Below, in pieces: positions 25,399 to 34,013 of a DNA stretch of 64,000 bases. A program made the position numbers and the translations under genes. A model generated the notes under the pieces. The model made no database searches, was not told the origin of the DNA, and worked only from the letters and a program-made list of their open reading frames with translations. The first letter of the stretch is position 1, and each line of letters starts with the position of its first letter. Origin of the DNA: Shinella granuli. GTDB lineage: Bacteria; Pseudomonadota; Alphaproteobacteria; Rhizobiales; Rhizobiaceae. The DNA lies in contig NZ_SLVX01000001.1 of NCBI RefSeq assembly GCF_004341885.1, positions 310,001-374,000 of the forward strand. Direction: 5' to 3'.

Positions 25399-26778
25399 AT
25401 GACTGTGATCAAATGCATATCCCCCGTGGACGGCTCGGTCTATGCCGAGCGCGAGGCGATGCCGCTGGCGGCCGCGCAAGAGGCCGTCGCCCGTGCGAAG
25501 AAGGCGCAGAAGGCCTGGGCCAGGCGCCCGCTCGAAGAGCGCGTCCAGCTCGTCCTCAAGGGCGTTGCCCGCGTCAACGAGATGGCCGACGAGATCGTGC
25601 CGGAAATCGCCTGGCAGATGGGCCGCCCGGTCCGCTACGGCGGCGAGTTCAAGGGCTTCAACGAACGCTCCAACTATGTCGCCGAGATCGCCGGCTCCTC
25701 GCTGGCGCCGATCGTCATCGAGAACAGCGAGCGTTTCGAGCGCCGCATCGAGCGCGAGCCGCATGGCGTCGTCTTCGTCATCGCGCCGTGGAACTATCCC
25801 TACATGACCGCGATCAACACGGTCGCGCCGGCGCTGATGGCCGGCAATGTCGTCATCATCAAGCACGCCGCCCAGACCTTGCTCGTCGGCGAACGGCTGG
25901 TGCGTGCCTTCAACGAGGCGGGCGTGCCGGAGGATGTCTTCCAGAACGTCTTCCTCGACCATGACACGACCTCGGCGCTGATCGCCGGCAACGCGTTCGA
26001 CTTCGTCAACTTCACCGGTTCGGTCGAAGGCGGCCGGTCGATCGAGCGCGCGGCGGCCGGCACCTTCACGCCGGTCGGCCTCGAACTCGGCGGCAAGGAT
26101 CCGGGCTACGTCATGGAAGACGCCGACCTCGATGCCGCCGTCGACACGCTGATGGACGGCGCGACCTACAATTCCGGCCAGTGCTGCTGCGGCATCGAGC
26201 GCATCTACGTCAACGAGAAGCTCTACGACGCCTTCGTGGAAAAGTCCGTCGCCTGGGTGTCCAACTACAAGCTCGGCAATCCGCTCGATCCGGAAACCAC
26301 CCTCGGCCCGATGGCGCACAAGCGTTTCGCCGCCACCGTGCGTTCGCAGATCGCCGATGCGGTCGCGAAGGGCGCCAGGGCGCTGGTCGATCCCAAGCTC
26401 TTCCCGGCTGATGACGGCGGCGCCTATGTCGCCCCGCAGATCCTCGTCGATGTCGACCATTCGATGGAGTTCATGACCGAGGAGACCTTCGGCCCGGCCG
26501 TTGGCATCATGAAGGTCAAGAGCGACGAAGAAGCGCTCGCCCTGATGAACGACTGCAAATACGGCCTCACCGTCTCGCTCTGGACGAAGGACGCTGACCG
26601 CGCGGCAAACATCGCCCGCGACCTTGAGACCGGCACCGTCTTCATGAACCGCGCCGACTATCTCGACCCGGCGCTCTGCTGGACGGGCGTCAAGGAAACG
26701 GGCCGCGGCGGCTCGCTCTCCGTCATCGGCTTCCACAATCTCACCCGACCGAAGTCCTACCATTTCAGGAAAGCTTGA
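25399..26778 (+). CDS. NAD(P)-dependent aldehyde dehydrogenase
   Basis: 459 residues. ALDH motifs: VIAPWNYPYMTAINTVAPALMAGN (cofactor and Asn), FTGSVEGGRSI, catalytic Glu in LELGGKDPGYV, catalytic Cys in NSGQCCCGIER, and EETFGPAVGIMKV. It oxidises an aldehyde to the carboxylate in the cytoplasm. The ATG at 25399 is preceded by CAGGAAG and begins with TVIKCISPVDGSVYAER, the normal ALDH N-terminus. It is followed after 5 bases by an iron alcohol dehydrogenase. In this cluster it probably acts on a glutamylated amino aldehyde; the substrate is inferred. Confidence 0.88.
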   Translation: MTVIKCISPVDGSVYAEREAMPLAAAQEAVARAKKAQKAWARRPLEERVQLVLKGVARVNEMADEIVPEIAWQMGRPVRYGGEFKGFNERSNYVAEIAGSSLAPIVIENSERFERRIEREPHGVVFVIAPWNYPYMTAINTVAPALMAGNVVIIKHAAQTLLVGERLVRAFNEAGVPEDVFQNVFLDHDTTSALIAGNAFDFVNFTGSVEGGRSIERAAAGTFTPVGLELGGKDPGYVMEDADLDAAVDTLMDGATYNSGQCCCGIERIYVNEKLYDAFVEKSVAWVSNYKLGNPLDPETTLGPMAHKRFAATVRSQIADAVAKGARALVDPKLFPADDGGAYVAPQILVDVDHSMEFMTEETFGPAVGIMKVKSDEEALALMNDCKYGLTVSLWTKDADRAANIARDLETGTVFMNRADYLDPALCWTGVKETGRGGSLSVIGFHNLTRPKSYHFRKA

Positions 26779-26783
26779 AGAGC

Positions 26784-27929
26784 ATGACCATCACCGCCAA
26801 CTGGAGCTACCCGACCGCGATCAAGTTCGGGGCCGGCCGCATCAAGGAACTCGCCGACCACTGCAAGGCCGTGGGCATGAAGAAGCCGCTGCTCGTCACC
26901 GACCGCGGCCTTTCGACCATGGCGATCACGAAGGAAGCGCTCGACATTCTCGACGCCGCCGGCCTCGGCCGGGCGATGTTCGCCGAGGTCGATCCGAACC
27001 CGACCGACAGGAACCTCGAAGCCGGCGTCAAGGCGTTCCGCGACGGCGGCCATGACGGCGTCGTCGCCTTCGGCGGCGGCTCGGGCCTCGACCTCGGCAA
27101 GGCCGTCGCCTTCATGGCCGGCCAGACGCGGCCGGTCTGGGATTTCGAGGATATCGGCGACTGGTGGACCCGCGCCAATTCCGACGGCATCGCGCCCATC
27201 GTCGCCGTGCCGACGACGGCCGGCACCGGCTCGGAAGTCGGCCGCGCCTCGGTCATCACCAATTCCGAGACGCATACCAAGAAGGTGATCTTCCATCCGA
27301 AGTTCCTGCCTTCGGTGACGATCTGCGACCCGGAGCTGACGGTCGGCATGCCGAAGGTCATCACCTCCGGCACCGGCATGGACGCCTTCGCCCATTGCCT
27401 GGAAGCCTATTCCTCGCCGTTCTACCACCCGATGAGCCAGGGCATCGCGCTGGAGGGCATGCGTCTCGTCAAGGAATTCCTGCCGCGCGCCTACAGGGAC
27501 GGGACCGATATCGAGGCCCGTGCCAACATGATGTCGGCCGCCGCCATGGGCGCCGTCGCCTTCCAGAAAGGCCTCGGCGCGATCCACTCGCTGTCGCATC
27601 CGGTCGGCGCCATCTACAACACGCACCATGGCATGACCAATGCCGTCGTGATGCCGCCGGTGCTGACCTTCAATCGCCCGGCCATCGAGGCGAAGATCGC
27701 CAGCGCCGCCGCCTATCTCGGCATAGAGGGCGGCTTCGACGGCTTCTTCGACTATGTGCTGCGCCTGCGCGAGGAGCTCGGCGTGCCGGACAAGCTGTCG
27801 GCGCTCGGCGTCGGCACGGACCGGATCGACGAGATGGCCGCCATGGCGATCGTCGACCCGACGGCCGGCGGCAATCCGGTGGAGCTGACGCTGGACGCGG
27901 CCAAGCGCCTCTTCGTCGAGTGCATCTGA
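26784..27929 (+). CDS. Iron-containing alcohol dehydrogenase
   Basis: 381 residues. N-terminal NAD(P) domain with VVAFGGGSGLDLGKAVAFM and PTTAGTGSEVGRASVI; the metal site includes TGMDAFAHCLEAYSS and the two-His segment GLGAIHSLSHPVGAIYNTHHG. It is a group III (Fe-dependent) alcohol dehydrogenase. The ATG at 26784 is used; an in-frame TTG overlapping the ALDH stop region is less likely. It is the last gene of the cluster, closed by a strong terminator at 27955. It probably oxidises an alcohol to the aldehyde used by the neighbour. Confidence 0.88.
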   Translation: MTITANWSYPTAIKFGAGRIKELADHCKAVGMKKPLLVTDRGLSTMAITKEALDILDAAGLGRAMFAEVDPNPTDRNLEAGVKAFRDGGHDGVVAFGGGSGLDLGKAVAFMAGQTRPVWDFEDIGDWWTRANSDGIAPIVAVPTTAGTGSEVGRASVITNSETHTKKVIFHPKFLPSVTICDPELTVGMPKVITSGTGMDAFAHCLEAYSSPFYHPMSQGIALEGMRLVKEFLPRAYRDGTDIEARANMMSAAAMGAVAFQKGLGAIHSLSHPVGAIYNTHHGMTNAVVMPPVLTFNRPAIEAKIASAAAYLGIEGGFDGFFDYVLRLREELGVPDKLSALGVGTDRIDEMAAMAIVDPTAGGNPVELTLDAAKRLFVECI

Positions 27930-27954
27930 ATTCTTGCCGTTAACAAATGACAGG

Positions 27955-27986
27955 GGCCCGGAAAACCGCCGTTTTCCGGGCCTTTT
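27955..27986 (+). terminator. Intrinsic terminator after the GS-like/ALDH/ADH operon
   Basis: GGCCCGGAAAAC, loop CGCC, GTTTTCCGGGCC (12 perfect pairs) followed by TTTTG, 25 bases after the alcohol dehydrogenase stop. Confidence 0.92.
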
Positions 27987-28148
27987 GCTTGAGAAAGCGC
28001 AAATTCGGCGCCGTTCTCGTTAATCTTCGCCATGCGCATGTTTCCATTTCGTTAACCATGTTTTGAAAGGTTTGAGCAAGCGGGCGCCATTCTCACCGGG
28101 CCGTCTGACGAGAGCGATGCAAAGCTCGCAGCATTCATGAGGAAAGAC

Positions 28149-28865
28149 ATGCCAGTCATCACATTTGCCAATGCCAAGGGCGGCGCGGGCAAGACCACCG
28201 CAGCGCTCATTCTCGCCACCGAGCTTGCGAGCCGCGGCCACCGCATCACCATTCTCGATGCGGACCCGCAGCGCTGGATCAGCCACTGGCACGAGGTTTC
28301 CGGCCGCCAGCGCAACATCGCCGTCATCTCCGAAGTCTCGATGGCCTCCCTCCAGTGCCATATCCGCGAGAACCGGCAGACGACCGACTATTTCATCATC
28401 GACCTTGCCGGCGCGCGCGATGCGCTGGTCGCCACCGCCATCGGCCTTTCCGACCATGTGATGATCCCGGTGCAGGGCTGTGCCATGGATGCGCGCGGGG
28501 CAGCGCATATCCTCGAACTGCTGAAGCAGCTCGACGAGAAGGCGGGCATCCGCATCAACCATTCGGTCGTGCTCACCCGCATGAATTCGCTGGTGACGAC
28601 GCGCGCGATGAGCGCCATCAAGGCGCTGCTCGCCGCCCGCGGCGTTGCCGTGCTCGATACGCCGATCGGCGAGCGCACCGCCTTCCGCGACATCTTCGAT
28701 TGCGGCGGCACGCTCTATACGATGGATGCGGCCAGGGTGAGCAATCTCGACAAGGCCTGCGAGAATGCGCGCCTCTTTGCCGACGAGGTCCTGCGCCTCC
28801 TGCCGGTGCGCAAGCGCATCGCCACCGAACGCGGCTTCTTCCGCACGCTGCAGCGGGCGGCCTGA
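28149..28865 (+). CDS. VirC1/ParA-family ATPase (orphan)
   Basis: 238 residues. Deviant Walker A ANAKGGAGKTTAAL at residues 7-20 with the ParA signature lysine, LDADPQRWISHW (switch region) and IIDLAGARDALVA (Walker B). The C-terminal half (VVLTRMNSLVTTRAMSAI, GERTAFRDIFDCGG) resembles VirC1-type ParA proteins. The start at 28149 has AGGAAAG immediately upstream; the earlier ATG at 28137 is part of that site. No parB or parS-like gene is next to it. A terminator follows, then a soluble chemoreceptor. The role is unknown; ParA relatives position plasmids, T-DNA complexes or protein clusters. Confidence 0.82.
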   Translation: MPVITFANAKGGAGKTTAALILATELASRGHRITILDADPQRWISHWHEVSGRQRNIAVISEVSMASLQCHIRENRQTTDYFIIDLAGARDALVATAIGLSDHVMIPVQGCAMDARGAAHILELLKQLDEKAGIRINHSVVLTRMNSLVTTRAMSAIKALLAARGVAVLDTPIGERTAFRDIFDCGGTLYTMDAARVSNLDKACENARLFADEVLRLLPVRKRIATERGFFRTLQRAA

Positions 28866-28890
28866 ACCTTCCGGATTGACGAATGACAAG

Positions 28891-28923
28891 AACGGCTGCG
28901 ACGAATGGCGCGGCCGTTTTTTG
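28891..28923 (+). terminator. Probable terminator after the ParA-like gene
   Basis: AACGGC-TGC ... GCG-GCCGTT stem followed by TTTTTT at 28917-28922, 25 bases after the stop. The remaining 200 bases before the chemoreceptor gene are AT-richer (tttaccacgcttaacctaatg) and probably hold its promoter; nothing else is seen there. Confidence 0.7.
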
Positions 28924-29120
28924 CGCCGCAATGCAAGGTTGGTAATGAACAATTTACCACGCTTAACCTAATGATATCGCGTCAGAAAGCCACCCCTTCG
29001 GCGATGCGTCGCCATGGGGACCCATGAAGGGTTACGGGCAAGATGCGGTGCTGCCCGGCGCTGCTGCCCCGATTTTCCGTTGCTTTCCCCGTTTTCTCGA
29101 GTTGCCAGGATACCCCCGGA

Positions 29121-30644
29121 ATGAAGCCAGCCCCGCAGACCGCCAGCCAGAACCACGACATCGCGCGCCGTCTGGACTATCTCGGCCTCGACGAGGCAGC
29201 GCTGAAGCGGCTTCGCACGCTCAAACCCTTCATCGAGAAGGAGCTCGGCCCGGCGCTGGACAAGTTCTATGCGATCGTGCGCAAGAGCCCGGAGGTGAAT
29301 CACCTCTTCTCCAACGACGCCCACATGAATCGGGCGAAGAATGCCCAGCTCGGCCATTGGGCGAATATCGCGGCCGGCGATTTCACCGGCGACTATGCTT
29401 CCAAGGTGCAGACGATCGGCCATGTGCATGCGCGCATCGGACTGGAGCCGCGCTGGTATATCGGCGGCTATGCGCTGATCGTCGAGCATCTCCTGACGGA
29501 GGCCGTGAAATCGCTCTGGCCGAAGCAGGGGCTCTTTGCCCGCCAGGAAATCGGGCCGGAGGAATTTGCGGCGCGGTTCTCCAGCCTGCTCAAGGCCATG
29601 TTCCTCGACATGGACCTCTCCATCTCCGTCTACAACGACATGTCGGACCTCGCCAAGCAGCAGGCGGTGCAGGCGCAGGTCGTTGCCGAGGAGCGCAAGA
29701 TCGTCAGCGACAGTTTCGGCGCCGCGCTGAAGCGCATCTCCGACGGCGACCTCACCGCGCGCATCACCGGCCCGCTGCCGGAGGCCTACGAGGCGCTGCG
29801 CGACGACTTCAACCACGCCATTTCCACGCTCTCGCAGGCGATCGGCAATATCGGCGCCGGCGCGGGCTCCATCCATCTGAGCGCGCAGGAGATCGCAGCG
29901 GCCTCCGACGACCTTGCCAAGCGCACGGAGCGGCAGGCCGCGAACCTGGAGGAGACGGCGGCCGCCGTCGAGCAGGTGACCACCACCGTGCGCCAGACCG
30001 CCCAGAGCGCCAACGAGGCGAACGCCCTCGTCATGGCGGCGCGCGACAATGCGCAGCGCGGCGGCGAGGTCGTGGAACACGCGATCGTCGCCATGGGCGA
30101 GATCCAGGCTTCCTCCTCGGCCATCGCCAACATCATCGAGGTGATCGACGAGATCGCCTTCCAGACCAATCTGCTCGCGCTCAATGCGGGCATCGAGGCG
30201 GCGCGGGCCGGCGAGGCGGGGCGCGGCTTTGCCGTCGTGGCCTCGGAAGTGCGGGCGCTCGCGCAGCGCTGCGCCGATGCGGCGAAGGACATCCAGAACC
30301 TCATCGCCAAGTCGCACGGCCAGGTCGAGGACGGCGTGCGCTCGGTGGGTGAGGTCGCCCAGTCGCTGCGCCAGATCGTCACCCAGGTCGTGGAGGTCAG
30401 CGCCGTGTTCAACACGATCCGCGCCAGCACGGCGGAGCAGGCGACGGGCCTGCAGGCGGTCAACCAGGCGGTCAACGCCATGGACCAGATCACCCAGCAG
30501 AACGCCGCCATGGTGGAGGAGGCGAATGCCGCCAGCCAGGCGCTGACGCAAGAGGCCGCCTCCATCGCCGCCCAGCTCAGCGCCTTCCGCACCAGCGGCG
30601 AGGCCCGCCCGGCCCAGGGATCGGGGTATGTGCGGGCGGCTTGA
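29121..30644 (+). CDS. Globin-coupled methyl-accepting chemotaxis protein (HemAT-like), cytoplasmic
   Basis: 507 residues with no signal peptide or membrane helix. Residues 10-175 form a sensor globin: [20 protein letters not shown], then [17 protein letters not shown] with proximal His103. A HAMP-like stretch follows ([19 protein letters not shown], about 200-220). The MCP signalling domain has the hairpin tip [33 protein letters not shown] at about 344-376. It should bind haem and O2 and signal aerotaxis through CheA/CheW. The ATG at 29121 is chosen because the upstream extension is not globin-like. The C-terminus lacks an obvious CheR-docking pentapeptide. No che genes are adjacent. Confidence 0.9.
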   Translation: MKPAPQTASQNHDIARRLDYLGLDEAALKRLRTLKPFIEKELGPALDKFYAIVRKSPEVNHLFSNDAHMNRAKNAQLGHWANIAAGDFTGDYASKVQTIGHVHARIGLEPRWYIGGYALIVEHLLTEAVKSLWPKQGLFARQEIGPEEFAARFSSLLKAMFLDMDLSISVYNDMSDLAKQQAVQAQVVAEERKIVSDSFGAALKRISDGDLTARITGPLPEAYEALRDDFNHAISTLSQAIGNIGAGAGSIHLSAQEIAAASDDLAKRTERQAANLEETAAAVEQVTTTVRQTAQSANEANALVMAARDNAQRGGEVVEHAIVAMGEIQASSSAIANIIEVIDEIAFQTNLLALNAGIEAARAGEAGRGFAVVASEVRALAQRCADAAKDIQNLIAKSHGQVEDGVRSVGEVAQSLRQIVTQVVEVSAVFNTIRASTAEQATGLQAVNQAVNAMDQITQQNAAMVEEANAASQALTQEAASIAAQLSAFRTSGEARPAQGSGYVRAA

Positions 30645-30670
30645 CCGCTGGCCTTCTCTGCCGTCGGGCT

Positions 30671-30861
30671 GCCCCTCATCCGCCTGCCGGCACCTTCTCC
30701 CCGCAAGCGGGGAGAAGGGGATGGAGCAACGATTCATTCATATCCGATTACTGGCAAGCGGGAGAGGCTTACCTACAAGCGGTCATTGGGCGAGGAAGCC
30801 GGCGCGGCATATCCCTTCTCCCCGCTTGCGGGGAGAAGGTGGCGGCAGCCGGATGAGGGGC
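30671..30861. repeat. Composite palindromic repeat R4
   Basis: Two inverted REP units with cores CTTCTCCCCGCAAGCGGGGAGAAG and CTTCTCCCCGCTTGCGGGGAGAAG, outer gcccctcatccg / ggatgaggggc and spacer motif ggcgcggcatatc. It lies between convergent genes (chemoreceptor, L,D-transpeptidase) and could serve as a bidirectional terminator. Confidence 0.88.
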
Positions 30862-30874
30862 TACCCCCCGATCG

Positions 30875-32293
30875 TCAGTCGACGAATTCGACCGTCACGC
30901 CGGCGCTGGTCATCTTGGCGAGCTCCGTCGCGTCCCAGTTGGTGAGGCGAATGCAGCCGTGGCTCTGGGTCTTGCCGATCTTCGAGGGTTCCGGCGTGCC
31001 GTGGATGCCGTAGGTCGGCTTCGACAGCGCGATCCAGACCGTGCCGACCGGGCCGTTCGGGCCGGGCTGCAGGGTCAGCACCTTGTTGTTGTTGCCCTGC
31101 TGGAAATTGATCTTCGGATTGTAGGTATAGCCCGGATTGAGCGCGATGCGCTCGACCGTCACCGTGCCTGATGGAGAGGGCGTGTCGGCCGAGCCGATGC
31201 TGGCCGGATAGGCGGCGATCAGCGTGCCGTTCTCGTCATAGGCGAGCACCTGCTTGCGGCCCTTGTCAGCGAGGATCTTGGCGACCTTGCCGGTCTTCCT
31301 CTCGCCCGTGTCGACGACCTTGATGATCGTGCCGGGAATGGTGAAGTCGACGCCCGGATTGATCTCCTTCAGATAGGCCTCGTCCATGTGGAACTTCTCG
31401 GCCAGCATCTCGGTGGTCGAGGTGAAGGAGAGATGCGGCAGCGCCGCCTTCTGGGCATAGTCGTCGGGGATGGCGGCGACATAGGGGCCGGCCGCGTCGG
31501 CGGCGGTGATCTCGTAGGTGGTGAAGGCAAGGCCGCCGGACAGGCGCAGCCGCTCCAGGATGTCGTCGGCATTGTTCGGGTCGAGCGTCTCGCCCGTCGC
31601 CTGCTGCCAGGCCTCGATCGCCTTGGTGACGTTCGAGCCCTTCTTGCCGTCGATCACGCCCGGCGAAAAGCCCTCGCGGTCGAGGAAGACCTGAAGCGCG
31701 GTGATCTCGGCGGACGACATCTTGCCGATCGCGATCGCCGGGTCGAATTTCGGGCCGGGCACGAATTCCGCATCGGGATCGGTGCCGTTTTCCGGCAGGG
31801 CCGCGCTGTCGCCGGAAAAATCGGGCAGGGCCTGCGAACCGCCGAAATCGGCATCCGGCAGGGGCTGGCGCTCGATGTCGCCCGGCAGGCCCTCGCGCAT
31901 TTCCGGCACGGAACTCGTCGTCAGCTCGTCGCCATAGTCGGCCTCGGGCGCCGGCGGGAAATAGTCGGGGTTCGCTTCCGGATAACCGCGCATCTCGCGA
32001 TAGCGGTCACGGCGCGGGCGGTAATCGTCGCCGCGGGCGAAGTAGCGGTCGGCCTGCATGGCGGTGGCAACGATGTTGCCCCAGCCGTCGACATAGACGG
32101 TGCGGCCGCGGTTGTCGCGCATCACGCGCACGCTGCCGTCGTCCGGAATGTAGTCGAGGATGTCGCCTTCCGGCGAAACCAGGACCGTGTCGCGTGCGAA
32201 GAACCGCTGCTGGGCCTGCGCCGGCAAGATGGCGAATCCGAGGACGGAGGCCGCGGTAAGGAGCGAAACGCTTGTTTTAAAAATAGAATTCAC
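30875..32293 (-). CDS. L,D-transpeptidase with peptidoglycan-binding domain
   Basis: 472 residues. A Sec signal (SVSLLTAASVLGFAILPAQA, cleavage AQA-QQ) is followed by a charged region rich in Tyr/Arg/Pro and an acidic linker. A PG_binding-like domain sits at about 195-250 (ALQVFLDREGFSPGVIDGKKG), then a LysM-like stretch (EMLAEKFHMDEAYLKEINPG). The C-terminal YkuD domain has YGIHGTPEPSKIGKTQSHGCIRL with catalytic Cys447. It forms 3-3 crosslinks or anchors outer-membrane proteins in the periplasm. The start is a GTG at 32293; the signal begins directly after it. It is a single-gene unit. Confidence 0.9.
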   Translation of the reverse strand: MNSIFKTSVSLLTAASVLGFAILPAQAQQRFFARDTVLVSPEGDILDYIPDDGSVRVMRDNRGRTVYVDGWGNIVATAMQADRYFARGDDYRPRRDRYREMRGYPEANPDYFPPAPEADYGDELTTSSVPEMREGLPGDIERQPLPDADFGGSQALPDFSGDSAALPENGTDPDAEFVPGPKFDPAIAIGKMSSAEITALQVFLDREGFSPGVIDGKKGSNVTKAIEAWQQATGETLDPNNADDILERLRLSGGLAFTTYEITAADAAGPYVAAIPDDYAQKAALPHLSFTSTTEMLAEKFHMDEAYLKEINPGVDFTIPGTIIKVVDTGERKTGKVAKILADKGRKQVLAYDENGTLIAAYPASIGSADTPSPSGTVTVERIALNPGYTYNPKINFQQGNNNKVLTLQPGPNGPVGTVWIALSKPTYGIHGTPEPSKIGKTQSHGCIRLTNWDATELAKMTSAGVTVEFVD

Positions 32294-32485
32294 GACTCTT
32301 GACCTGCCTGCTTGCCCATGTCGCGCGGACGGAACACTTCAATTCAGACCTTAATATGAAAAAACTGAATCGATGGTGAACGGAAGGTCAACGCGCCGTG
32401 CAAAAACTTGTGACCGGCCGTGAGGTTCCGTGGAGGCGATGAGAGCGAGGTCTGCCGGTCATGACGGACCGGCGCCCTGCCGTGG

Positions 32486-32588
32486 GAGCGTTTCCGTTTT
32501 TCGCCGAATCGCGAAAACACGCTATCCTTTTGTTTTGCTGCGGTTCCGGACGCAAAACCGCTTCGCACTTTTGCGGGAATTGCTCTAG
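32486..32588. repeat. Dispersed ~100-bp intergenic repeat (gagcgtttccg ... aattgctctag)
   Basis: It begins gagcgtttccgtttttcgcc and ends cttttgcgggaattgctcta, with internal ggacgcaaaaccgc. Its ends are partially inverted (GAGCG / TGCTC). A decayed copy is at 33517-33594, and parts of the same wording recur near 54840-54890. It fills most of the 361-base space upstream of the DUF4432 gene. Confidence 0.6.
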
Positions 32589-32617
32589 GGTCTGTGCTGA
32601 TGGAGTACAGACCCTAG
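32585..32617 (+). other. Perfect 11-bp inverted repeat before the DUF4432 gene
   Basis: CTAGGGTCTGT, 11-base loop, ACAGACCCTAG. It ends 38 bases before the chosen ATG at 32655 and one base before an alternative ATG at 32619. It may be an mRNA hairpin or operator; it overlaps the end of the dispersed repeat. Confidence 0.5.
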
Positions 32618-32654
32618 CATGCCGCCGATTGATTGCCCCTTGCCGGAGTCCCGG

Positions 32655-33509
32655 ATGACCTTTTCCCTTACCGCCCAAACCCCCGACCAGTCCTTCCGCC
32701 TTGACCTGACGCCGCAATCGGTGCTCGACGTCGCCGGCGCCGTCTTCCATGGCGTCGATCTCGCGCCGGGCGCGGCCGTGCCGTCGGATGGCGATCCGCG
32801 CATCGACAAGGCGCTGCCCGGCTTCCTGTTCACTTGCGGTCCGGATCATATCCGCCACCCGGTGCCGGTCGAGGGTGCGGCCGACGGGCGGCTCTATCCG
32901 CTGCACGGCTCGTTCTCGTCCTCGCCGGCGCGGGACGTGCTGATCGAGGAGGACGAGGGGGAGGTGGTCTGCGAGGGGCGCGTCGCCGTTTCGCTCGCCC
33001 ATGGCGGCAAGGCCGATCTCGCGCGCCGATGGCGCGCCGACCGGCGCACCGGCCATATCACGCTCGACGATGTCGTCACCAATACCGGCGAGACGCCCTG
33101 GCCGCCCTTCGGCATGTATCACATCAATTTCGGCACCGGCCTCTTCGATGCGGACACGCGGCTGACCGGGGCGATGCTGCCCGGCGGCAGCCTGCCGTGG
33201 CGCTTCGGCGAGGGCGACCGCGAGCTCTTCTGCGTGCCGGCGGCTGAAACGGCAACGCATGGCTGGGCGGAGATCGCCATCGGCCCGATCGCCGCGCTTG
33301 GCGGTCGCAGCGTCCATATCCGCTTCCGCACGGATACGCTGCCGCATCTCCAGGTCTGGCGGAACCTGTCGCCGGGCTCGGCGGTGCTCGGCATCGAGCC
33401 CGTCTCGCACCGGCTCGCGCCGCGCGCCGAGCTGATCGCCTCCGGCGAGGCCGCCGATTTCGCGCCCGGCGAAAGCGTCGGCTACGGCCTCGCCTTCGAG
33501 GTCCGCTAG
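32655..33509 (+). CDS. DUF4432 / aldose 1-epimerase-like protein
   Basis: 284 residues, soluble. It has the galactose-mutarotase-like beta-sandwich pattern of DUF4432: FLFTCGPDHIRHPVP, DGRLYPLHGSFSSSPAR with the conserved HG, DVVTNTGETPWPPFGMYHINFG (a catalytic-type His in YHINFG), and LQVWRNLSPGSAVLGIEP near the end. It probably binds or epimerises a sugar acid or sugar; no substrate can be named. The ATG at 32655 follows CGGAG. Alternative start: ATG at 32619, directly after the inverted repeat. It stands alone; the next gene starts 158 bases on. Confidence 0.78.
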   Translation: MTFSLTAQTPDQSFRLDLTPQSVLDVAGAVFHGVDLAPGAAVPSDGDPRIDKALPGFLFTCGPDHIRHPVPVEGAADGRLYPLHGSFSSSPARDVLIEEDEGEVVCEGRVAVSLAHGGKADLARRWRADRRTGHITLDDVVTNTGETPWPPFGMYHINFGTGLFDADTRLTGAMLPGGSLPWRFGEGDRELFCVPAAETATHGWAEIAIGPIAALGGRSVHIRFRTDTLPHLQVWRNLSPGSAVLGIEPVSHRLAPRAELIASGEAADFAPGESVGYGLAFEVR

Positions 33510-33516
33510 GATATTT

Positions 33517-33594
33517 GCACGCTTTTCGAGCGGAGAGGGGCGTTCGCGCGTTCCGGGGGCGGCACGCTTCGCGCCTTTTCGGGAATTGCTATAG
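33517..33594. repeat. Decayed copy of the 32486-type repeat
   Basis: It keeps the outer parts gcacgctttt and the end ccttttcgggaattgctata, with a degenerate centre rich in GC. It sits in the 158-base gap between the DUF4432 and DUF442 genes. Confidence 0.45.
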
Positions 33595-33667
33595 ATTTTG
33601 CGTGATTGACGCTCCCGCGGTGCGGGCTTAAACGGTGAGCACCCCTGTTTTCTAGAAGGAACCGCCC

Positions 33668-34006
33668 ATGGATATCCGCGAGATCAACGACGAATATTCC
33701 GTCTCCGGCCAGATCGCCGTCGAGGATCTCGACGCCATCGCCGCCCTGGGCTTCAAATCCATCGTCTGCCACCGCCCGGACCACGAGCAGCCCGACCAGC
33801 CGGAATTCTCCGTCATCGCGGCGCGCGCGAAGGAACTCGGCATCGAGGTCGCCCATGTGCCGGTCGGCCCGATGGGCGTGACGGCCGAGGCCGTGCACGG
33901 CATGGTCGACGCGCTCGACGAACTGCCGCGCCCGATGCTCGGCTATTGCCGCTCCGGCATGCGCTCGACGAAGATCTACGAGCAGACGCAGCATATCCGC
34001 GGCTGA
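33668..34006 (+). CDS. DUF442 / TIGR01244-type sulfurtransferase-phosphatase-like protein
   Basis: 112 residues. It begins MDIREINDEYSVSGQI and reads through GFKSIVCHRPDHEQPDQPE, then a rhodanese/phosphatase-like active-site loop GYCRSGMRSTKIY (Cys-x4-Arg). This family occurs alone or fused to a beta-lactamase-like sulfide dioxygenase (Blh/CstB type), linking it to sulfide or biofilm-associated sulfur metabolism. Here it is free-standing, with no fused partner. A good ribosome site (AGAAGGAA) precedes the ATG. The assignment to family is good; its own activity is untested. Confidence 0.82.
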   Translation: MDIREINDEYSVSGQIAVEDLDAIAALGFKSIVCHRPDHEQPDQPEFSVIAARAKELGIEVAHVPVGPMGVTAEAVHGMVDALDELPRPMLGYCRSGMRSTKIYEQTQHIRG

Positions 34007-34013
34007 GGGCCTG

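Noticed and set aside
23776-26763. Uninterrupted 995-codon minus-strand reading frame opposite the GS-like and aldehyde dehydrogenase genes
   Set aside because: It is the antisense shadow of two well-supported genes in GC-rich DNA; the translation is Arg/Ala/Gly/His/Asp-rich low complexity with no recognised motif and it crosses repeat R3.
28149-28865. ParA-like gene as sign of an integrated plasmid or replication region
   Set aside because: No parB, repA/repC, parS-like array or mobility genes nearby; flanking genes look chromosomal.
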